Made by a program: the position numbers and the translations under genes
Part shown: positions 1 through 9,622 of the stretch, one piece after another
Numbering within the stretch: the first letter of the stretch is position 1
Layout of the letters: each line of letters starts with the position of its first letter
Notes under the pieces: generated by a model
The model's database searches: none
What the model was told of the DNA's origin: nothing
What the model saw: the letters and a program-made list of their open reading frames with translations, nothing else
From: Staphylococcus argensis
Lineage (GTDB): Bacteria; Bacillota; Bacilli; Staphylococcales; Staphylococcaceae
Length of the DNA: 63,939 nucleotides
Assembly (NCBI RefSeq): GCF_002902305.1
Contig: NZ_PPPX01000019.1
Coordinates: forward strand, 1,814-65,752
Direction of reading: 5' to 3'

Positions 1-44
1 CTGTCGGCTTAATCGGAAGTTTCTTAGGCGAATCGTTATTATAA
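1..44 (+). CDS. rocF: Arginase, C-terminal end only
   Basis: The first bases, read from position 3, encode VGLIGSFLGESLL followed by a TAA at 42-44. Staphylococcal arginase ends in a very similar string (VGTFFGETLL), and arginase is the usual neighbour upstream of cdaA. Arginase hydrolyses arginine to ornithine and urea in the cytoplasm. Only about 14 residues are inside the window, so the call rests on the tail match and on synteny. Confidence 0.72.
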   Translation, partial: VGLIGSFLGESLL

Positions 45-200
45 TGATGAGGAGAAATGAGATGAGTTGTTAGTTAAGAAGTGACAATCTTAAAATGTAT
101 AACTTCTCACATATAACAGATGCATAGAGCTTGGGACATATATGTGGATTGACTTCTGAGATAAATAAAAAGCAAACTTAAAATAAATTCTTGAGCAAAT

Positions 201-330
201 TTTTCAATGTGAACTCGAGACGCTTGATGGAGCTAGACCACAACGAAAATCCATTCTTTGAGCTCTTTGAGCGAAAAGAATTAGTTGAGTGTGGTCCCAT
301 AAGCAAGCGAGAGTTATAACATTGAAAATT
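201..330. repeat. Intergenic repeat family A, uninterrupted copy
   Basis: A 130-base intergenic element bounded by short inverted ends (TTTTCAATGT on the left, ACATTGAAAA on the right). Inside, GACCACAAC near 236 can pair with GTTGAGTGTGGTC near 282-296, and CGCTTG near 221 with CAAGCG near 304. It is almost identical to 41109-41341, where a second repeat has inserted. It has no coding potential and resembles a small non-autonomous, MITE-like element. The flanks GGGAC near 134 and GTCCC near 337 suggest it sits inside an older hairpin. Confidence 0.75.
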
Positions 331-428
331 AATAAGTCCCAGGCCCGTTGCTATTTTTGTAATTAGAGCGATTTGCCACTAAAAATAGCTATACATTCAA
401 ATAAACTTCAACTTTTCAATGCGTGGAG

Positions 429-478
429 GAGCGTAGAAAATATCCTATTTTCTCGCTCGCTCCCGCTTTTTTATTTTT
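429..478 (+). terminator. Intrinsic terminator upstream of cdaA
   Basis: AGAAAATA at 435-442 pairs with TATTTTCT at 446-453, extended by GAGCG at 429-433 with CGCTC at 454-458, and is followed by CTTTTTTATTTTT. It should end transcription arriving from the arginase side. The remaining bases between 45 and 671 hold repeat A, this hairpin and the cdaA promoter, and no convincing gene. Confidence 0.65.
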
Positions 479-607
479 CTCCGACAGAAACTTTACTCCA
501 ATTCACGATTTCCACTTTAACTACACCTCAAATTCTCAAAAAGTTTCTGCCATATAAATCTAATATTTCAATTTTCAAACTAAAGAAGAATTTAGCTGTA
601 ACTATAT

Positions 608-636
608 ATGACAGTTATAGTTATGATTGGTATAAT
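608..636 (+). promoter_or_regulatory. Likely SigA promoter of cdaA-cdaR-glmM
   Basis: The -35 is ATGACA at 608-613 and the -10 is TATAAT at 631-636, with a 17-base spacer. It lies 35 bases before the cdaA start and downstream of the terminator, so it probably drives the three-gene operon. Confidence 0.55.
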
Positions 637-671
637 GGATAGCATGGGAACAGATTACCGGAGGAGATGTT

Positions 672-1478
672 ATGGAATTATCCAATTATTTTAATCATTG
701 GAATACGGTAAGCGTCATTACGAGCATCCTTGATTTACTCATCGTTTGGTATGTCCTTTACTTAGTTATTACAGTATTTAAGGGTACGAAAGCGATTCAA
801 TTGCTCAAGGGTATTGTGGTCATCGTCATTGGCCAACAAGTGAGTAAGATGCTTAACCTGACTGCGACATCCCACTTGTTTGATCTCGTCATCCAATGGG
901 GGGTACTAGCCCTTATCGTAATCTTCCAACCTGAGATTCGACGAGCTCTTGAACAGCTAGGGCGAGGCAGTTTATTTAAAAGATATACAAGTAATTTAAA
1001 CAGCAATGAAGATAAGCTAATTGAAGCGGTATCGAAAGCCATTCAATACATGGCGAAACGTCGTATTGGTGCGCTCATTGTCTTTGAAAAAGAGACTGGT
1101 TTACAAGATTATATAGAAACGGGTATACCGCTCGATTCTGACATTTCTCAAGAGTTGCTAACGAACGTGTTTATACCTAATACACCACTGCACGATGGCG
1201 CGATGATTATCCAGGGTACGAAGATCGCAAGTGCAGCTTGTTACCTTCCACTTTCTGATAGTGCGAAGATCGCGAAGAGTTTAGGTACACGTCATAGAGC
1301 AGCTGTAGGTATATCTGAAGTTTCAGATGCATTTACTGCAGTCGTTTCTGAAGAGACAGGGTCTATCTCTGTGACATTCGACGGTAAGTTGCGTAAAGAT
1401 ATTTCTACAGATGCATTTGAAGAATTGTTGGCTGAACATTGGTTTGGCACACACTTTCAAGAGAAAGGTGTGAAATAG
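672..1478 (+). CDS. cdaA: Diadenylate cyclase CdaA (DacA)
   Basis: Membrane-anchored enzyme that condenses two ATP to c-di-AMP, the essential second messenger for potassium, osmotic and wall homeostasis in Firmicutes. The 268 residues show about three hydrophobic N-terminal segments (residues 12-95) followed by the DAC domain with the hallmark LHDGAMII and GTRHRAAVG motifs. Length matches staphylococcal DacA. The ATG follows a GGAG ribosome site. The gene abuts cdaR with no spacer and sits upstream of glmM, the conserved cdaA-cdaR-glmM operon, in which CdaR and GlmM are known partners that tune cyclase activity. Confidence 0.97.
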   Translation: MELSNYFNHWNTVSVITSILDLLIVWYVLYLVITVFKGTKAIQLLKGIVVIVIGQQVSKMLNLTATSHLFDLVIQWGVLALIVIFQPEIRRALEQLGRGSLFKRYTSNLNSNEDKLIEAVSKAIQYMAKRRIGALIVFEKETGLQDYIETGIPLDSDISQELLTNVFIPNTPLHDGAMIIQGTKIASAACYLPLSDSAKIAKSLGTRHRAAVGISEVSDAFTAVVSEETGSISVTFDGKLRKDISTDAFEELLAEHWFGTHFQEKGVK

Positions 1479-2411
1479 ATGTTAGAAAGTAAATGGGGGC
1501 TGCGTTTAATTGCGTTAGCACTTGCGGTATTATTCTTCCTATCCGTTAATAATGTATTCGGTAATGTGTTCAATGCAGATAAATTCGGACAGAATTCGAC
1601 AGAGACATTGAATGATGTTCCTGTTGAGGTGAAATATGATCACAAATCACTTTATGCGAGTGGCGCACCAGAAACAGTCAATGTAGACTTATCAGGCACA
1701 CGTTCCCAAGTGTTAAAAGCACAAAAGAACGAAGATGTGAAAGCTGTGCTTGATTTAACTGGTGAAAAAGCGGGAAAACATTCAGCAGATTTTGAAGTCA
1801 AAGGTTTAGATGAAGATTTAGATTATGAAGTGAAACCGAAAGATGCGAGTGTCAATCTCGAACAGAAAGTCACTAAGACGATGAAAGTTGAGCCAGATGT
1901 CAGCGAGAACAATGTAGATGGAGAGCATAAGATAAGCGAACAAACTGTTTCTCCACGCACTGTGAAAGTAACTGGCGGACAAGAACAGATTAAGAAGATT
2001 GCCTACTTGAAAGCGACGTATAAAGATTCAAGTACAATTTCTGAAGATACTACAGATGTAGCGCAAATTACTGCATTTGATAGTCAGCTCAATAAAGTGG
2101 ATGTGACGATTCAACCTAAAGAAGTGAATTTATCAGCTAAACTTGAACCTTATAGTAAAAAGGTGAAGATCGCACCTAAAGTGGTGGGTAGTTTAGCCGA
2201 TGGACATCAAGTGGATAAAGTGAAACTCGATGATGATGAAATTGAAATTTATGGAAATAAAGATGACTTAAAGGATATCGACGAAATCACAGGGGAAATT
2301 GATGTCGATAATGAGAGTGAAGATACTGAGAAAGAGGTCACTCTCAAATTGCCTAAGCATGTGACGAAAGCTGATCCAGATCAGACACAAGCGAAAGTCT
2401 ATATTAAATAA
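1479..2411 (+). CDS. cdaR: CdaA regulatory protein CdaR (YbbR domains)
   Basis: Extracytoplasmic partner of CdaA that modulates c-di-AMP synthesis. The 310-residue product starts with a single membrane anchor (GLRLIALALAVLFFLSV, residues 6-22) and continues as beta-rich YbbR repeats, with a lysine- and aspartate-rich surface expected outside the membrane. The ATG directly follows the cdaA stop, so translation is probably coupled. Length and position fit the staphylococcal YbbR protein, and no catalytic motif is expected or seen. Confidence 0.95.
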   Translation: MLESKWGLRLIALALAVLFFLSVNNVFGNVFNADKFGQNSTETLNDVPVEVKYDHKSLYASGAPETVNVDLSGTRSQVLKAQKNEDVKAVLDLTGEKAGKHSADFEVKGLDEDLDYEVKPKDASVNLEQKVTKTMKVEPDVSENNVDGEHKISEQTVSPRTVKVTGGQEQIKKIAYLKATYKDSSTISEDTTDVAQITAFDSQLNKVDVTIQPKEVNLSAKLEPYSKKVKIAPKVVGSLADGHQVDKVKLDDDEIEIYGNKDDLKDIDEITGEIDVDNESEDTEKEVTLKLPKHVTKADPDQTQAKVYIK

Positions 2412-2439
2412 TACGTAAGATACAAAGGAGTTAATAACA

Positions 2440-3792
2440 ATGGCTAAATATTTTGGTACTGATGGTGTCAGAGGTGTCGCAAACCAAGATTTAACACCTG
2501 AACTTGCCTTTAAGCTCGGACGTTATGGTGGCTATGTACTTGCACATAATAAAGACAAGAAACATCCTAAGGTCCTCGTAGGACGTGATACACGTGTATC
2601 TGGTGAAATGTTAGAGTCTGCGCTCATCGCAGGTCTCGTTTCAATCGGAGCGGAAGTTATGCGCTTAGGTGTGATTTCTACACCAGGTGTGGCTTACTTA
2701 ACTAAAGAAATGGAAGCAGAGCTTGGTGTAATGATTTCTGCTTCACACAATCCGGTTGAAGATAACGGTATTAAATTCTTCGGTTCAGACGGATTCAAAC
2801 TTTCTGATGCTCAAGAAGAAGAAATTGAAGCATTACTTAATAAAGAGAATCCTGACATTCCTAGACCGGTTGGAGAAGATTTAGTACACTACTCTGATTA
2901 CTTCGAAGGCTCTCAGAAGTACTTAAGCTATCTTAAATCAACGGTAGATGTAGATTTCGAAGGTATGAAGATTGCCTTAGATGGCGCACATGGTTCTACT
3001 TCATCACTTGCACCATTCTTATTCGGGGATTTAGAAGCAGACACAGTAACGGTCGGTTGTAATCCAGATGGTTACAATATCAATGACCAAGTAGGTTCTA
3101 CTCATCCTGAGAAACTGGCTGAAACAGTGGTTGAGAAAGAATGTGACTTCGGTCTTGCATTCGATGGTGATGGTGACCGCTTGATCGCGGTAGATGAGAA
3201 AGGTGACATCATCGATGGTGACCAAATCATGTTCATTATTGGGCAAGAAATGGCGAAGAACCAAGAACTCAATCATAATATGATTGTTTCAACAGTGATG
3301 AGCAACCTCGGTTTCTACAAAGCGTTAGAAGCGGAAGGTATTCAATCAAACAAGACGAAAGTCGGCGACCGTTATGTAGTGGAAGAAATGCGTCGTGGCG
3401 GTTACAACCTTGGTGGTGAACAGTCAGGTCACATTGTGATGATGGACTACAACACGACGGGTGACGGCTTACTTACAGGTGTGCAATTAGCTTCAGTGAT
3501 TAAACTTACTGGTAAAAAACTAAGCGAATTAGCCGCACAAATGAAGAAATATCCACAATCACTCGTCAACGTGAAAGTAACAGATAAACACCGTGTTGAA
3601 GAAAATGTAGCAGTACAAGAAGAAATGACGAAAGTAGAAGTGGATATGAACGGAGAAGGCCGTATTCTCGTACGTCCTTCAGGTACAGAACCACTCGTAC
3701 GTGTCATGGTTGAAGCAGCTACAGATGAGAAAGCACAAGAGTATGCAGAACGTATTGCCAAAGTGGTTGAAGAACATATGGGGCTAGAATAA
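2440..3792 (+). CDS. glmM: Phosphoglucosamine mutase GlmM
   Basis: Interconverts glucosamine-6-P and glucosamine-1-P, the second step of UDP-GlcNAc synthesis after GlmS. The 450 residues carry the phosphoserine loop SASHNP (about residues 100-105), the metal-binding loop AFDGDGDR (about 240-247), the sugar-binding GGEQSGH and the phosphate-binding RPSGTEP near the C-terminus. It is the third gene of the cda operon, 28 bases after cdaR, with an AAAGGAG ribosome site. GlmM is known to inhibit CdaA in related bacteria, so the operon links wall precursor flux with c-di-AMP. Confidence 0.98.
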   Translation: MAKYFGTDGVRGVANQDLTPELAFKLGRYGGYVLAHNKDKKHPKVLVGRDTRVSGEMLESALIAGLVSIGAEVMRLGVISTPGVAYLTKEMEAELGVMISASHNPVEDNGIKFFGSDGFKLSDAQEEEIEALLNKENPDIPRPVGEDLVHYSDYFEGSQKYLSYLKSTVDVDFEGMKIALDGAHGSTSSLAPFLFGDLEADTVTVGCNPDGYNINDQVGSTHPEKLAETVVEKECDFGLAFDGDGDRLIAVDEKGDIIDGDQIMFIIGQEMAKNQELNHNMIVSTVMSNLGFYKALEAEGIQSNKTKVGDRYVVEEMRRGGYNLGGEQSGHIVMMDYNTTGDGLLTGVQLASVIKLTGKKLSELAAQMKKYPQSLVNVKVTDKHRVEENVAVQEEMTKVEVDMNGEGRILVRPSGTEPLVRVMVEAATDEKAQEYAERIAKVVEEHMGLE

Positions 3793-3871
3793 TCGCCATT
3801 CAACCATTTAGTACAATGAGTGATAGGGCGACTTATGCTATGCCTGACTTATTCTGATATCACATCATATA

Positions 3872-3920
3872 AAAAGGATTCGAGCATGAAGTTATTCACT
3901 TCGAGCTCGAATCCTTTTGT
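3872..3920. terminator. Bidirectional terminator between glmM and mtlD
   Basis: AAAAGGATTCGAGC at 3872-3885 pairs perfectly with GCTCGAATCCTTTT at 3905-3918. U-rich tracts lie on both sides, as expected between convergent genes. Confidence 0.85.
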
Positions 3921-5027
3921 TTATCCTAGTACGTTGTATTCACGCACAATTTCTTGAGTTAAACCTTCATCAGTGTGCGCATATTCTTTAAGAAATGCTT
4001 CAACACCGTTGTTTTTAATATAATCGTTCTTCTCAACCGTCTCTTTATCATTAGTATCATCGTATTTTAATAGATAAGCTGCAGCTTTCAGCAATCCTTC
4101 ATGAGGTAAGTTCTGTTGATAAAGGTAGTTGAGCGGTTTAATAATGCGATCTTGAGGACCAATTTTACGCAAAGTGCCTCGGCCAACACGCGTTACCGCA
4201 TCAGAGAGATTTGGATTCTCAAAACGTTCCATGATTTGTTCCACATATTGCCCTTGTTGAGACGCTGTGAAAGTGAATTTAGACGTAATATACTGACTCG
4301 TCTCTGAAAGCACTTGTTTCAAGCCGTCTTTAATTTGAGTGTCTTTCATAGCATCGAACACAGTGGCTTTATCATGGTATCGTCCTGCATAAGCTAAGAA
4401 TGCATGTCCTGTGTTCACTGTAAGCAATTTACGTTCGATGTAAGGTGTAAGATCATCTGCGTAGTGAATATGATCTAACTCAGGACCGTACCAGTGTTGG
4501 CGTTCAATCGCCCATTCAAAGAACGGTTCTACTACGACGTCCAACAGATTCTCGTTATGCTGTTCAGGCACGATACGGTCAACCGCTGAGTTCGCAAAGT
4601 GGATGTGGTCACCTAGTGGTCCTGTAATATCTAAGATCGCTTGTTTCAACGTGTTTGTAGCCATAATCGCATTCTCGCACGCTACGATGTTAACAGGTGT
4701 TTCTTTCTCTTTGAGGTAAGGCGCAAACGTCTTCGCAATGAGTGGTAAAATGTTTACGCCGACAGCAGTAGTAATAATATCCGCTTCCAACACTGCTTGT
4801 TTCAACGCATCTGAAGGTTCGCTAGAATTAATACCATCAACATTGTGCACACGTGTTGTCGTACGTTCTTCGTCAGCTAAGATAACGTCGTATTCATGTT
4901 GTTGCTCAAGTTCATTAATCACTGTCTCATTGACATCCGCAAAGGTTACTTTGACCTCATTATCAGCAAGGATGAAGCCGATGAAACCTCGACCAATGTT
5001 GCCGGCACCGAAATGTAGGGCTTTCAT
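3921..5027 (-). CDS. mtlD: Mannitol-1-phosphate 5-dehydrogenase
   Basis: Oxidises mannitol-1-P to fructose-6-P with NAD+. The N-terminal Rossmann motif FGAGNIGRG starts at residue 6, and family signatures such as NSAVDRIVP and LLTVNTGHA are intact. The start is taken at the second of two adjacent ATGs (MKALHF) by homology; starting at 5030 adds one Met. The start overlaps the mtlF stop in an ATGA arrangement, so the two are probably translationally coupled. It is the last gene of the mannitol operon. Length is 368 residues, as in other staphylococci. Confidence 0.97.
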   Translation of the reverse strand: MKALHFGAGNIGRGFIGFILADNEVKVTFADVNETVINELEQQHEYDVILADEERTTTRVHNVDGINSSEPSDALKQAVLEADIITTAVGVNILPLIAKTFAPYLKEKETPVNIVACENAIMATNTLKQAILDITGPLGDHIHFANSAVDRIVPEQHNENLLDVVVEPFFEWAIERQHWYGPELDHIHYADDLTPYIERKLLTVNTGHAFLAYAGRYHDKATVFDAMKDTQIKDGLKQVLSETSQYITSKFTFTASQQGQYVEQIMERFENPNLSDAVTRVGRGTLRKIGPQDRIIKPLNYLYQQNLPHEGLLKAAAYLLKYDDTNDKETVEKNDYIKNNGVEAFLKEYAHTDEGLTQEIVREYNVLG

Positions 5028-5461
5028 CATGCATCGGCCTCCTCAAAGACTTGCTTAATTTCTTCTGCAGATTGTGCGTTGACGATACGTTCAACATTCT
5101 CCTCTTCACTGAACGTGATCGCGATTTTGGATAATAAGTCTAAATGCTCGCCATCTTTACCTGCAATACCTACTACGACTTTCACTGTTTCACCATCCCA
5201 ATCGATACCTTCAGGAATTTGAATTAAAGATAATCCTGATTGAATGACTTCTGTCTTCGCTTCGTCTGTACCGTGAGGGATTGCTAAACCGTTACCCATA
5301 AACGTAGACACGAGTTGTTCACGCTCTTTCATTGCTTGAATATAGCCTTCAGTCACTGCACCACTTTTAACTAACGCTTGACCAGCTTGCTCAATGGCTT
5401 CCTCTTGTGTACCAATTGATTGATTAAGATAAATATTGTCATTGCTAAATAATTCGCTCAT
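5027..5461 (-). CDS. mtlF: PTS mannitol-specific EIIA component
   Basis: Cytoplasmic phosphocarrier that accepts phosphate from HPr and passes it to the EIIB domain of MtlA. The 144 residues form one EIIA-Mtl domain, with the phosphorylated His in the [12 protein letters not shown] motif (about residue 76). It lies seven bases after mtlR and overlaps mtlD. Separate MtlF (EIIA) and MtlA (EIICB) is the usual Gram-positive arrangement, unlike the fused E. coli protein. Confidence 0.97.
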   Translation of the reverse strand: MSELFSNDNIYLNQSIGTQEEAIEQAGQALVKSGAVTEGYIQAMKEREQLVSTFMGNGLAIPHGTDEAKTEVIQSGLSLIQIPEGIDWDGETVKVVVGIAGKDGEHLDLLSKIAITFSEEENVERIVNAQSAEEIKQVFEEADA

Positions 5462-5468
5462 AATCGTA

Positions 5469-7517
5469 TCACTCCATAATTAAGATTTGTTTTAAATAGG
5501 CGACATACTGATCCTTCAATATTGAAATCAATTTGTCCGGTTCTGACATCAGTACGTCGATTTCATCAAGGTGGTGAATCAGTTCACCGGTAAAATGACT
5601 GACGAGTTGTGCTAAGCCAGGGTCGTCAGGAATAAATATATTAATTAAATAACGAATCGGTGTGTCATTATGATTTGGTAGCTCGAGTGGTTGTTCCAAC
5701 AATGTGAGAAGCAACATCGATTTCTGGATGAGTGAACTTCTTAGATGTGGAAGCGCAAGGGGATAGGGCGCTAAAGCATACCCATCTTGCTCCATACGAG
5801 CTACCAGCAATTCAGAGAATGACTGACGATCGTTGATAACTTCTCGTTGATACAAGCTGTCTGTCAGATAATTAACTACATCTTCTACATGAACATGTTC
5901 GACTTCACATCGATCAAGAAGTTGTAGTCCTTCTCGAACTTGCTTTAAGATTTGTTCAGTATCAAGTTGTGTTTGAGCGGCTTGCTTTGGTTTCCAAAGG
6001 TTGCTCGGAACTTCCGTCCGTGTTTCAGTTTGCGCATAATCACTCTGGCTTTTTAAAAATTGAGCGACAAGGTGAATATCTGTATCCGGAAGTAAAGGAT
6101 TTACAGTTAAGTAATCCGCTTCAATATCAAGATTGACCGTCGAAATAATCGCATCAAATTTCTCGAATGACATATGCGCTAAATCTCCAACTGAAGCTTG
6201 TTGCGTCGAAGTGATCTCTGGAAAGGTTTGTTCTAAGCGTGTGGCCAATAGTCGACTCGTGCCGATACCACTACTACAAACAACTAACACATTTAACTCG
6301 CGCTGACCCTCACGTCTAATAGCGCCACCGAAATGGAGAACGAGAAAGGCAATCTCACTATCAGGAAAGTGTAAATCACTCCACGTCTCCTCTACAGCTA
6401 GCTTCACACTGTGAAAGAGATGAGGGTATTTCTCTTTCACCATCTGAGTGAGCGGGTTATAAGTTTCAATATTCGCTCTCAAACGGTTTATGGCCGGAAT
6501 GAGATGCAATTTCAACCCTTCAGTTAGCGTGTCTAACTCAGTAAATTCCATCTCGGCATAAATACTGACACGTTGAATAAAACGATGAATCAGCGTTGCA
6601 TCATGCGCTTCCTCATCAGGGAGGTTTTTACGTTTAGCACCTCTGAGATGAATCGTAATAAAGGTAATTTCGGCTTTAGTAAAAGTGACTTCTTAAATCT
6701 CCTCTAAGCGAGATGCGAGCGCAGTGGCAACTTCAAATTCACGTGTATTGCGTACCTCTTCGTAAACTTTAGGTTCTAAGGAGACATATTCATTCTTCTG
6801 CATGCGATCAATACTCAGTACAATATGAACGGTTAACGTGATATAGCTCGACTCGATAAGTGTATAAGGAAGTGAGTCAAGATAATCCATCAATAGCCGC
6901 TCGACTCGGAATATCTTGTCCATATCCACCATAGATAGCTGCGTTTGGTTGAGCGATTGATAGACGAAGTGGTTCTCGATGACCGAATAAACACTCGTAC
7001 TATTTAAATCATTCACCATCCATAAACTAAGCAGTTCACGTTTCTTAGATTCTGGACCTTGTAATGAAATTCCTTCGCCGCGTTTACGTTGCAGTTTGAG
7101 TTGATAGTTATTGAGTACTTGCTCCAGTTGATCCAAGATTTTAGAAAGGGTTTGAGTTGAAACCCCTATCTCATGTGCAAGACTATACTGCTTAATGGGG
7201 TCCTCTGCTTGGATCAAAGCATATAGAATAATGACTTGCTGCTCTTCTTCAGATAAGTCTGTCATAGTTTGCTCTTGGATGAGTTGACGTAAACGCTTAA
7301 TCGCATGAGGTGTGCCACTTAACTTCAAGCCTTTACGTACCACACGTTCCAATGTTAAATCCAGTTGGTTCAATGTCTCTTCTAATGACTTTAATTCACG
7401 ATGGATTGTACGAGAGGAGACAGCGAGCGTTTGAGCAATATCGTATATCGTTAAATATTGGTCTTGATGCTTGAGTAACATTTCAGTGATGGCTCTTTCA
7501 CGTTTGCTCAGTAACAT
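5469..7517 (-). pseudogene. mtlR: Mannitol operon activator MtlR, interrupted by an in-frame stop
   Basis: MtlR is a PRD-type transcriptional activator of the mannitol operon, controlled by PTS phosphorylation. The frame opens at 7517 with a helix-turn-helix region (MLLSKRERAITEMLL, IYDIAQTLAVSSRTIHREL) and enters PRD1 (TLTVHIVLS). It stops at a TAA (6693-6695) after ASRLEEI, codon 275. The same frame then continues without a break: EVTFTKAEITFITIHLRGAKRKN, PRD2 (LKLHLIPAINRL, LVLHFGGAI), an EIIB-like loop (VVCSSGIGTSR) and an EIIA-like tail (LALPHLRSS), to 5469. About 682 codons in total is a normal family length. Later start codons (for example 6551) lack an evident ribosome site. Either this is a true nonsense mutation or a base-call error. 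Confidence 0.9.
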
Positions 7518-7556
7518 AGCTGTGTCCTCCTTTAATTTGTCTCTGGGGTTGAAAGA

Positions 7557-9098
7557 TTACTGATCAGACTTTAACTGTTCGAGTAGCTCTTCGTATCTAG
7601 GTGAGTTTAAGAAATTATCTACAGAGATGTGAATCGCATTTGGTGCTTGTTTGATTGCACGATCTGTTAATTTCTTCTGAGTAATGACAAGTTGTGCATC
7701 TTGTGGTAACTGATTGATCGCTGTATTCGTGACGTCAATGTCAGTCAAGCCAGCTTTTTTAAATTTATTACGTAACATGCTTGCACCCATTGCACTAGAG
7801 CCCATTCCCGCGTCACATGCGAAGATGACGTGGTTAATCTTGCTGTAGTCGTGCGCATCGACATTCTCAGTATCATATTTCTCTGTTAGGTCTTCTTCCT
7901 CTTCAGCACTAGCTTCAGACGTAGTACTTTCATTTTCAGCTTTGTCTGCTTGTGCTGATGCATCTTTAGTATCTTTGTTCCCTGATAGTTGTGAAGATAC
8001 TCTTGATTTCTTACCTTTCGTTTGTTCCATTTGTGCTGTAGCACTTTCAAGATTCTGTTTAGGTTCTTTCGTAAAGCGTAAAATGAGTGATGCGACAATA
8101 AATGAAACGAGCGCTGCGAGCAGCACACCGAGAATCATATGCAAGTAGTTGCCTTTAGGCGTGTTGAAAATGTAGACCAAGAATGAACCTGGTGACGCTG
8201 GACTTTTAAAACCAAAGTCAAAGAGTGAATAAGTTGCAACACCTGTCATACCACCAAGGATAACTGCGATGAAGAGTAACGGACGCATCAATACATATGG
8301 GAAGTAAATCTCATGGATACCACCGAGGAAGTGGATGATACCTGCGCCGTAAGATGTGGCTTTAGCAGTTCCTTTACCGAAGATCATGTAAGCGACAAGG
8401 ATTCCGAGACCTGGTCCAGGGTTAGATTCAATCGTATAAAGAATAGATTTACCTAAATGTGCAGATTGGTCTGCACCAAGAGGTGTGAACACACCGTGGT
8501 TAATCGCGTTATTTAAGAACACAATCTTTGCTGGCTCAACGATGATACTCACGATAGGTAATAAGTGCGCGTGTACAAGACTACCCACGATTACGGATAG
8601 GATGTACATAATTCCGTGCATAATAGGTGCAATAATCTTAAATCCTACGAGGGTCATGATAAAGCCAAGGATTCCGGCTGAGAAGTTGTTAAACAACATT
8701 TCGAAACCTTGTGGCGTACGAGGTTGAATGAATTGGTCTGTCTTCTTCATCAACCAACCGACTAAAGGTACCATAACCATAGCGCCAAGCAACATTGGTG
8801 TATCCGGCATAGCCACGATGACACCCATCGTTGCAACAGCAGCAATAATACCGCCACGCATTTCATGGATGAGACGACCACCACTATATGCGATGAGTAG
8901 TGGAATTAAATATTTAATCATTGGGTCAGCTAAACCTGCGAGATCTTTGTTAGGCCACCAACCGCCTTTGATAAAAATCGCTGCGATTAAACCCCAAGCG
9001 ATAAACGCGCCAATGTTTGGCATAATCATACTACTGAGGAACGATCCGAAAGCTTGGACTTTGCGGCCAATTCCTTTGTTCTCTTGTGTATCTGACAT
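7557..9098 (-). CDS. mtlA: PTS mannitol transporter EIICB
   Basis: Membrane permease that takes up mannitol and phosphorylates it to mannitol-1-P. The N-terminal EIIC domain (about residues 15-340) has several membrane segments and the conserved GIHEIYFPYVL loop. A charged linker (about 345-415) leads to the EIIB domain, whose active Cys lies in VIFACDAGMGSSAMG. The product is very like S. carnosus MtlA. The ATG at 9098 is preferred over an in-frame GTG at 9107 because AAAGAGGTG is its ribosome site. It is the first gene of mtlA-mtlR-mtlF-mtlD. Confidence 0.96.
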   Translation of the reverse strand: MSDTQENKGIGRKVQAFGSFLSSMIMPNIGAFIAWGLIAAIFIKGGWWPNKDLAGLADPMIKYLIPLLIAYSGGRLIHEMRGGIIAAVATMGVIVAMPDTPMLLGAMVMVPLVGWLMKKTDQFIQPRTPQGFEMLFNNFSAGILGFIMTLVGFKIIAPIMHGIMYILSVIVGSLVHAHLLPIVSIIVEPAKIVFLNNAINHGVFTPLGADQSAHLGKSILYTIESNPGPGLGILVAYMIFGKGTAKATSYGAGIIHFLGGIHEIYFPYVLMRPLLFIAVILGGMTGVATYSLFDFGFKSPASPGSFLVYIFNTPKGNYLHMILGVLLAALVSFIVASLILRFTKEPKQNLESATAQMEQTKGKKSRVSSQLSGNKDTKDASAQADKAENESTTSEASAEEEEDLTEKYDTENVDAHDYSKINHVIFACDAGMGSSAMGASMLRNKFKKAGLTDIDVTNTAINQLPQDAQLVITQKKLTDRAIKQAPNAIHISVDNFLNSPRYEELLEQLKSDQ

Positions 9099-9133
9099 AG
9101 AGGACACCTCTTTTTCAATAAGTTTGTAAGTCT

Positions 9134-9163
9134 ATTGTATGAGGCATGTAAGCGTTAGCACAA
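9134..9163 (-). promoter_or_regulatory. mtlA promoter
   Basis: On the minus strand, -35 TTGTGC (9158-9163) and -10 TACAAT (9134-9139) are separated by 18 bases, about 35 bases upstream of the mtlA start. The CRE and the inverted repeat just upstream fit this promoter assignment. Confidence 0.6.
9147..9160. promoter_or_regulatory. Catabolite responsive element (CRE) of the mtl operon
   Basis: TGTAAGCGTTAGCA matches the CcpA consensus TGWAANCGNTNWCA at every defined position. It overlaps the -35 and spacer of the mtlA promoter, a position where CcpA-HPr(Ser-P) would block polymerase when glucose is present. Confidence 0.8.
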
Positions 9164-9181
9164 TCATAACTAATGACAACT

Positions 9182-9202
9182 TTGTCAGTAGAAGTGTGAC
9201 AA
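9182..9202. promoter_or_regulatory. Probable MtlR operator
   Basis: TTGTCA (9182-9187) and TGACAA (9197-9202) form a perfect inverted repeat with a 9-base spacer, just upstream of the mtlA -35. As recalled, the B. subtilis MtlR site at PmtlA is TTGTCA-N9-TGCCAA, the same geometry. The site is intact although the mtlR gene is interrupted. Confidence 0.65.
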
Positions 9203-9275
9203 ACATCACTTTGTGAACCATGTTTATTAATAGTAGAAATGGGATAAACAAGGGGCGGCTCCAATGTGGTAATGT

Positions 9276-9305
9276 TTGCATTACAATACCATTACATTGT
9301 AGAAT
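9276..9305 (+). promoter_or_regulatory. Candidate glmS promoter
   Basis: TTGCAT at 9276-9281 and TAGAAT at 9300-9305 with an 18-base spacer. A start near 9312 would leave about 40 bases before the ribozyme cleavage site, as in other glmS leaders. Confidence 0.45.
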
Positions 9306-9350
9306 TATGTATGTTGGTAGAAAGGAGGACAGACAACATAATTCAGTTAA

Positions 9351-9558
9351 AGCGCCAGTACAAATGCAGTGTCTTATCCAGCATTTAAGGTTTAATATCA
9401 GAAATCTTAATAGATAGGTCGTCTGTATTTGTAGACGAGGTGGATAGTTATCGAGATTTCGGCGGATGCTATCCCGGATGGTTAGGCTCATTCGTAAGCT
9501 TAATGATGAAAACATTAGGGTAACCTAGTGCACAAAGTTATTAAGCAAGCCTACATGA
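9351..9558 (+). ncRNA. glmS ribozyme (GlcN-6-P-activated self-cleaving riboswitch)
   Basis: The scissile A|GCGCC is at 9351/9352. The conserved core follows: GACGAGGTGGA, GTTATCGAGATTTCGGCGG, ATGCTATCCCGG, and a pseudoknot segment around GGGTAACCTAGTGCACAAAG, ending near CCTACATGA (9551-9558). P2 pairs TACAAATGCAG (about 9358) with CTGTATTTGTA (about 9423) and has an enlarged loop of roughly 55 bases. Glucosamine-6-P acts as cofactor for cleavage, after which the glmS mRNA is degraded, giving feedback control of amino-sugar synthesis. Confidence 0.96.
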
Positions 9559-9622
9559 CTATAGCAAAACACGAACTGTAAGAGAGCAGTTGCTAGGATG
9601 CGCTAAAGCGTGTGTGATCACA

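Noticed and set aside
373..642. 89-codon frame upstream of cdaA
   Set aside because: It starts with a non-ATG codon without a ribosome site, runs through the terminator hairpin (429-478) and over the cdaA promoter, and has no recognisable domain.
8728..9129. Long plus-strand frame opposite mtlA
   Set aside because: Shadow of the mtlA reading frame; composition and lack of ribosome site do not support a gene.
9132..9515. 127-codon frame on the minus strand across the glmS leader
   Set aside because: It is antisense to the glmS ribozyme and overlaps the mtlA promoter and CRE; the sequence is explained by the RNA.
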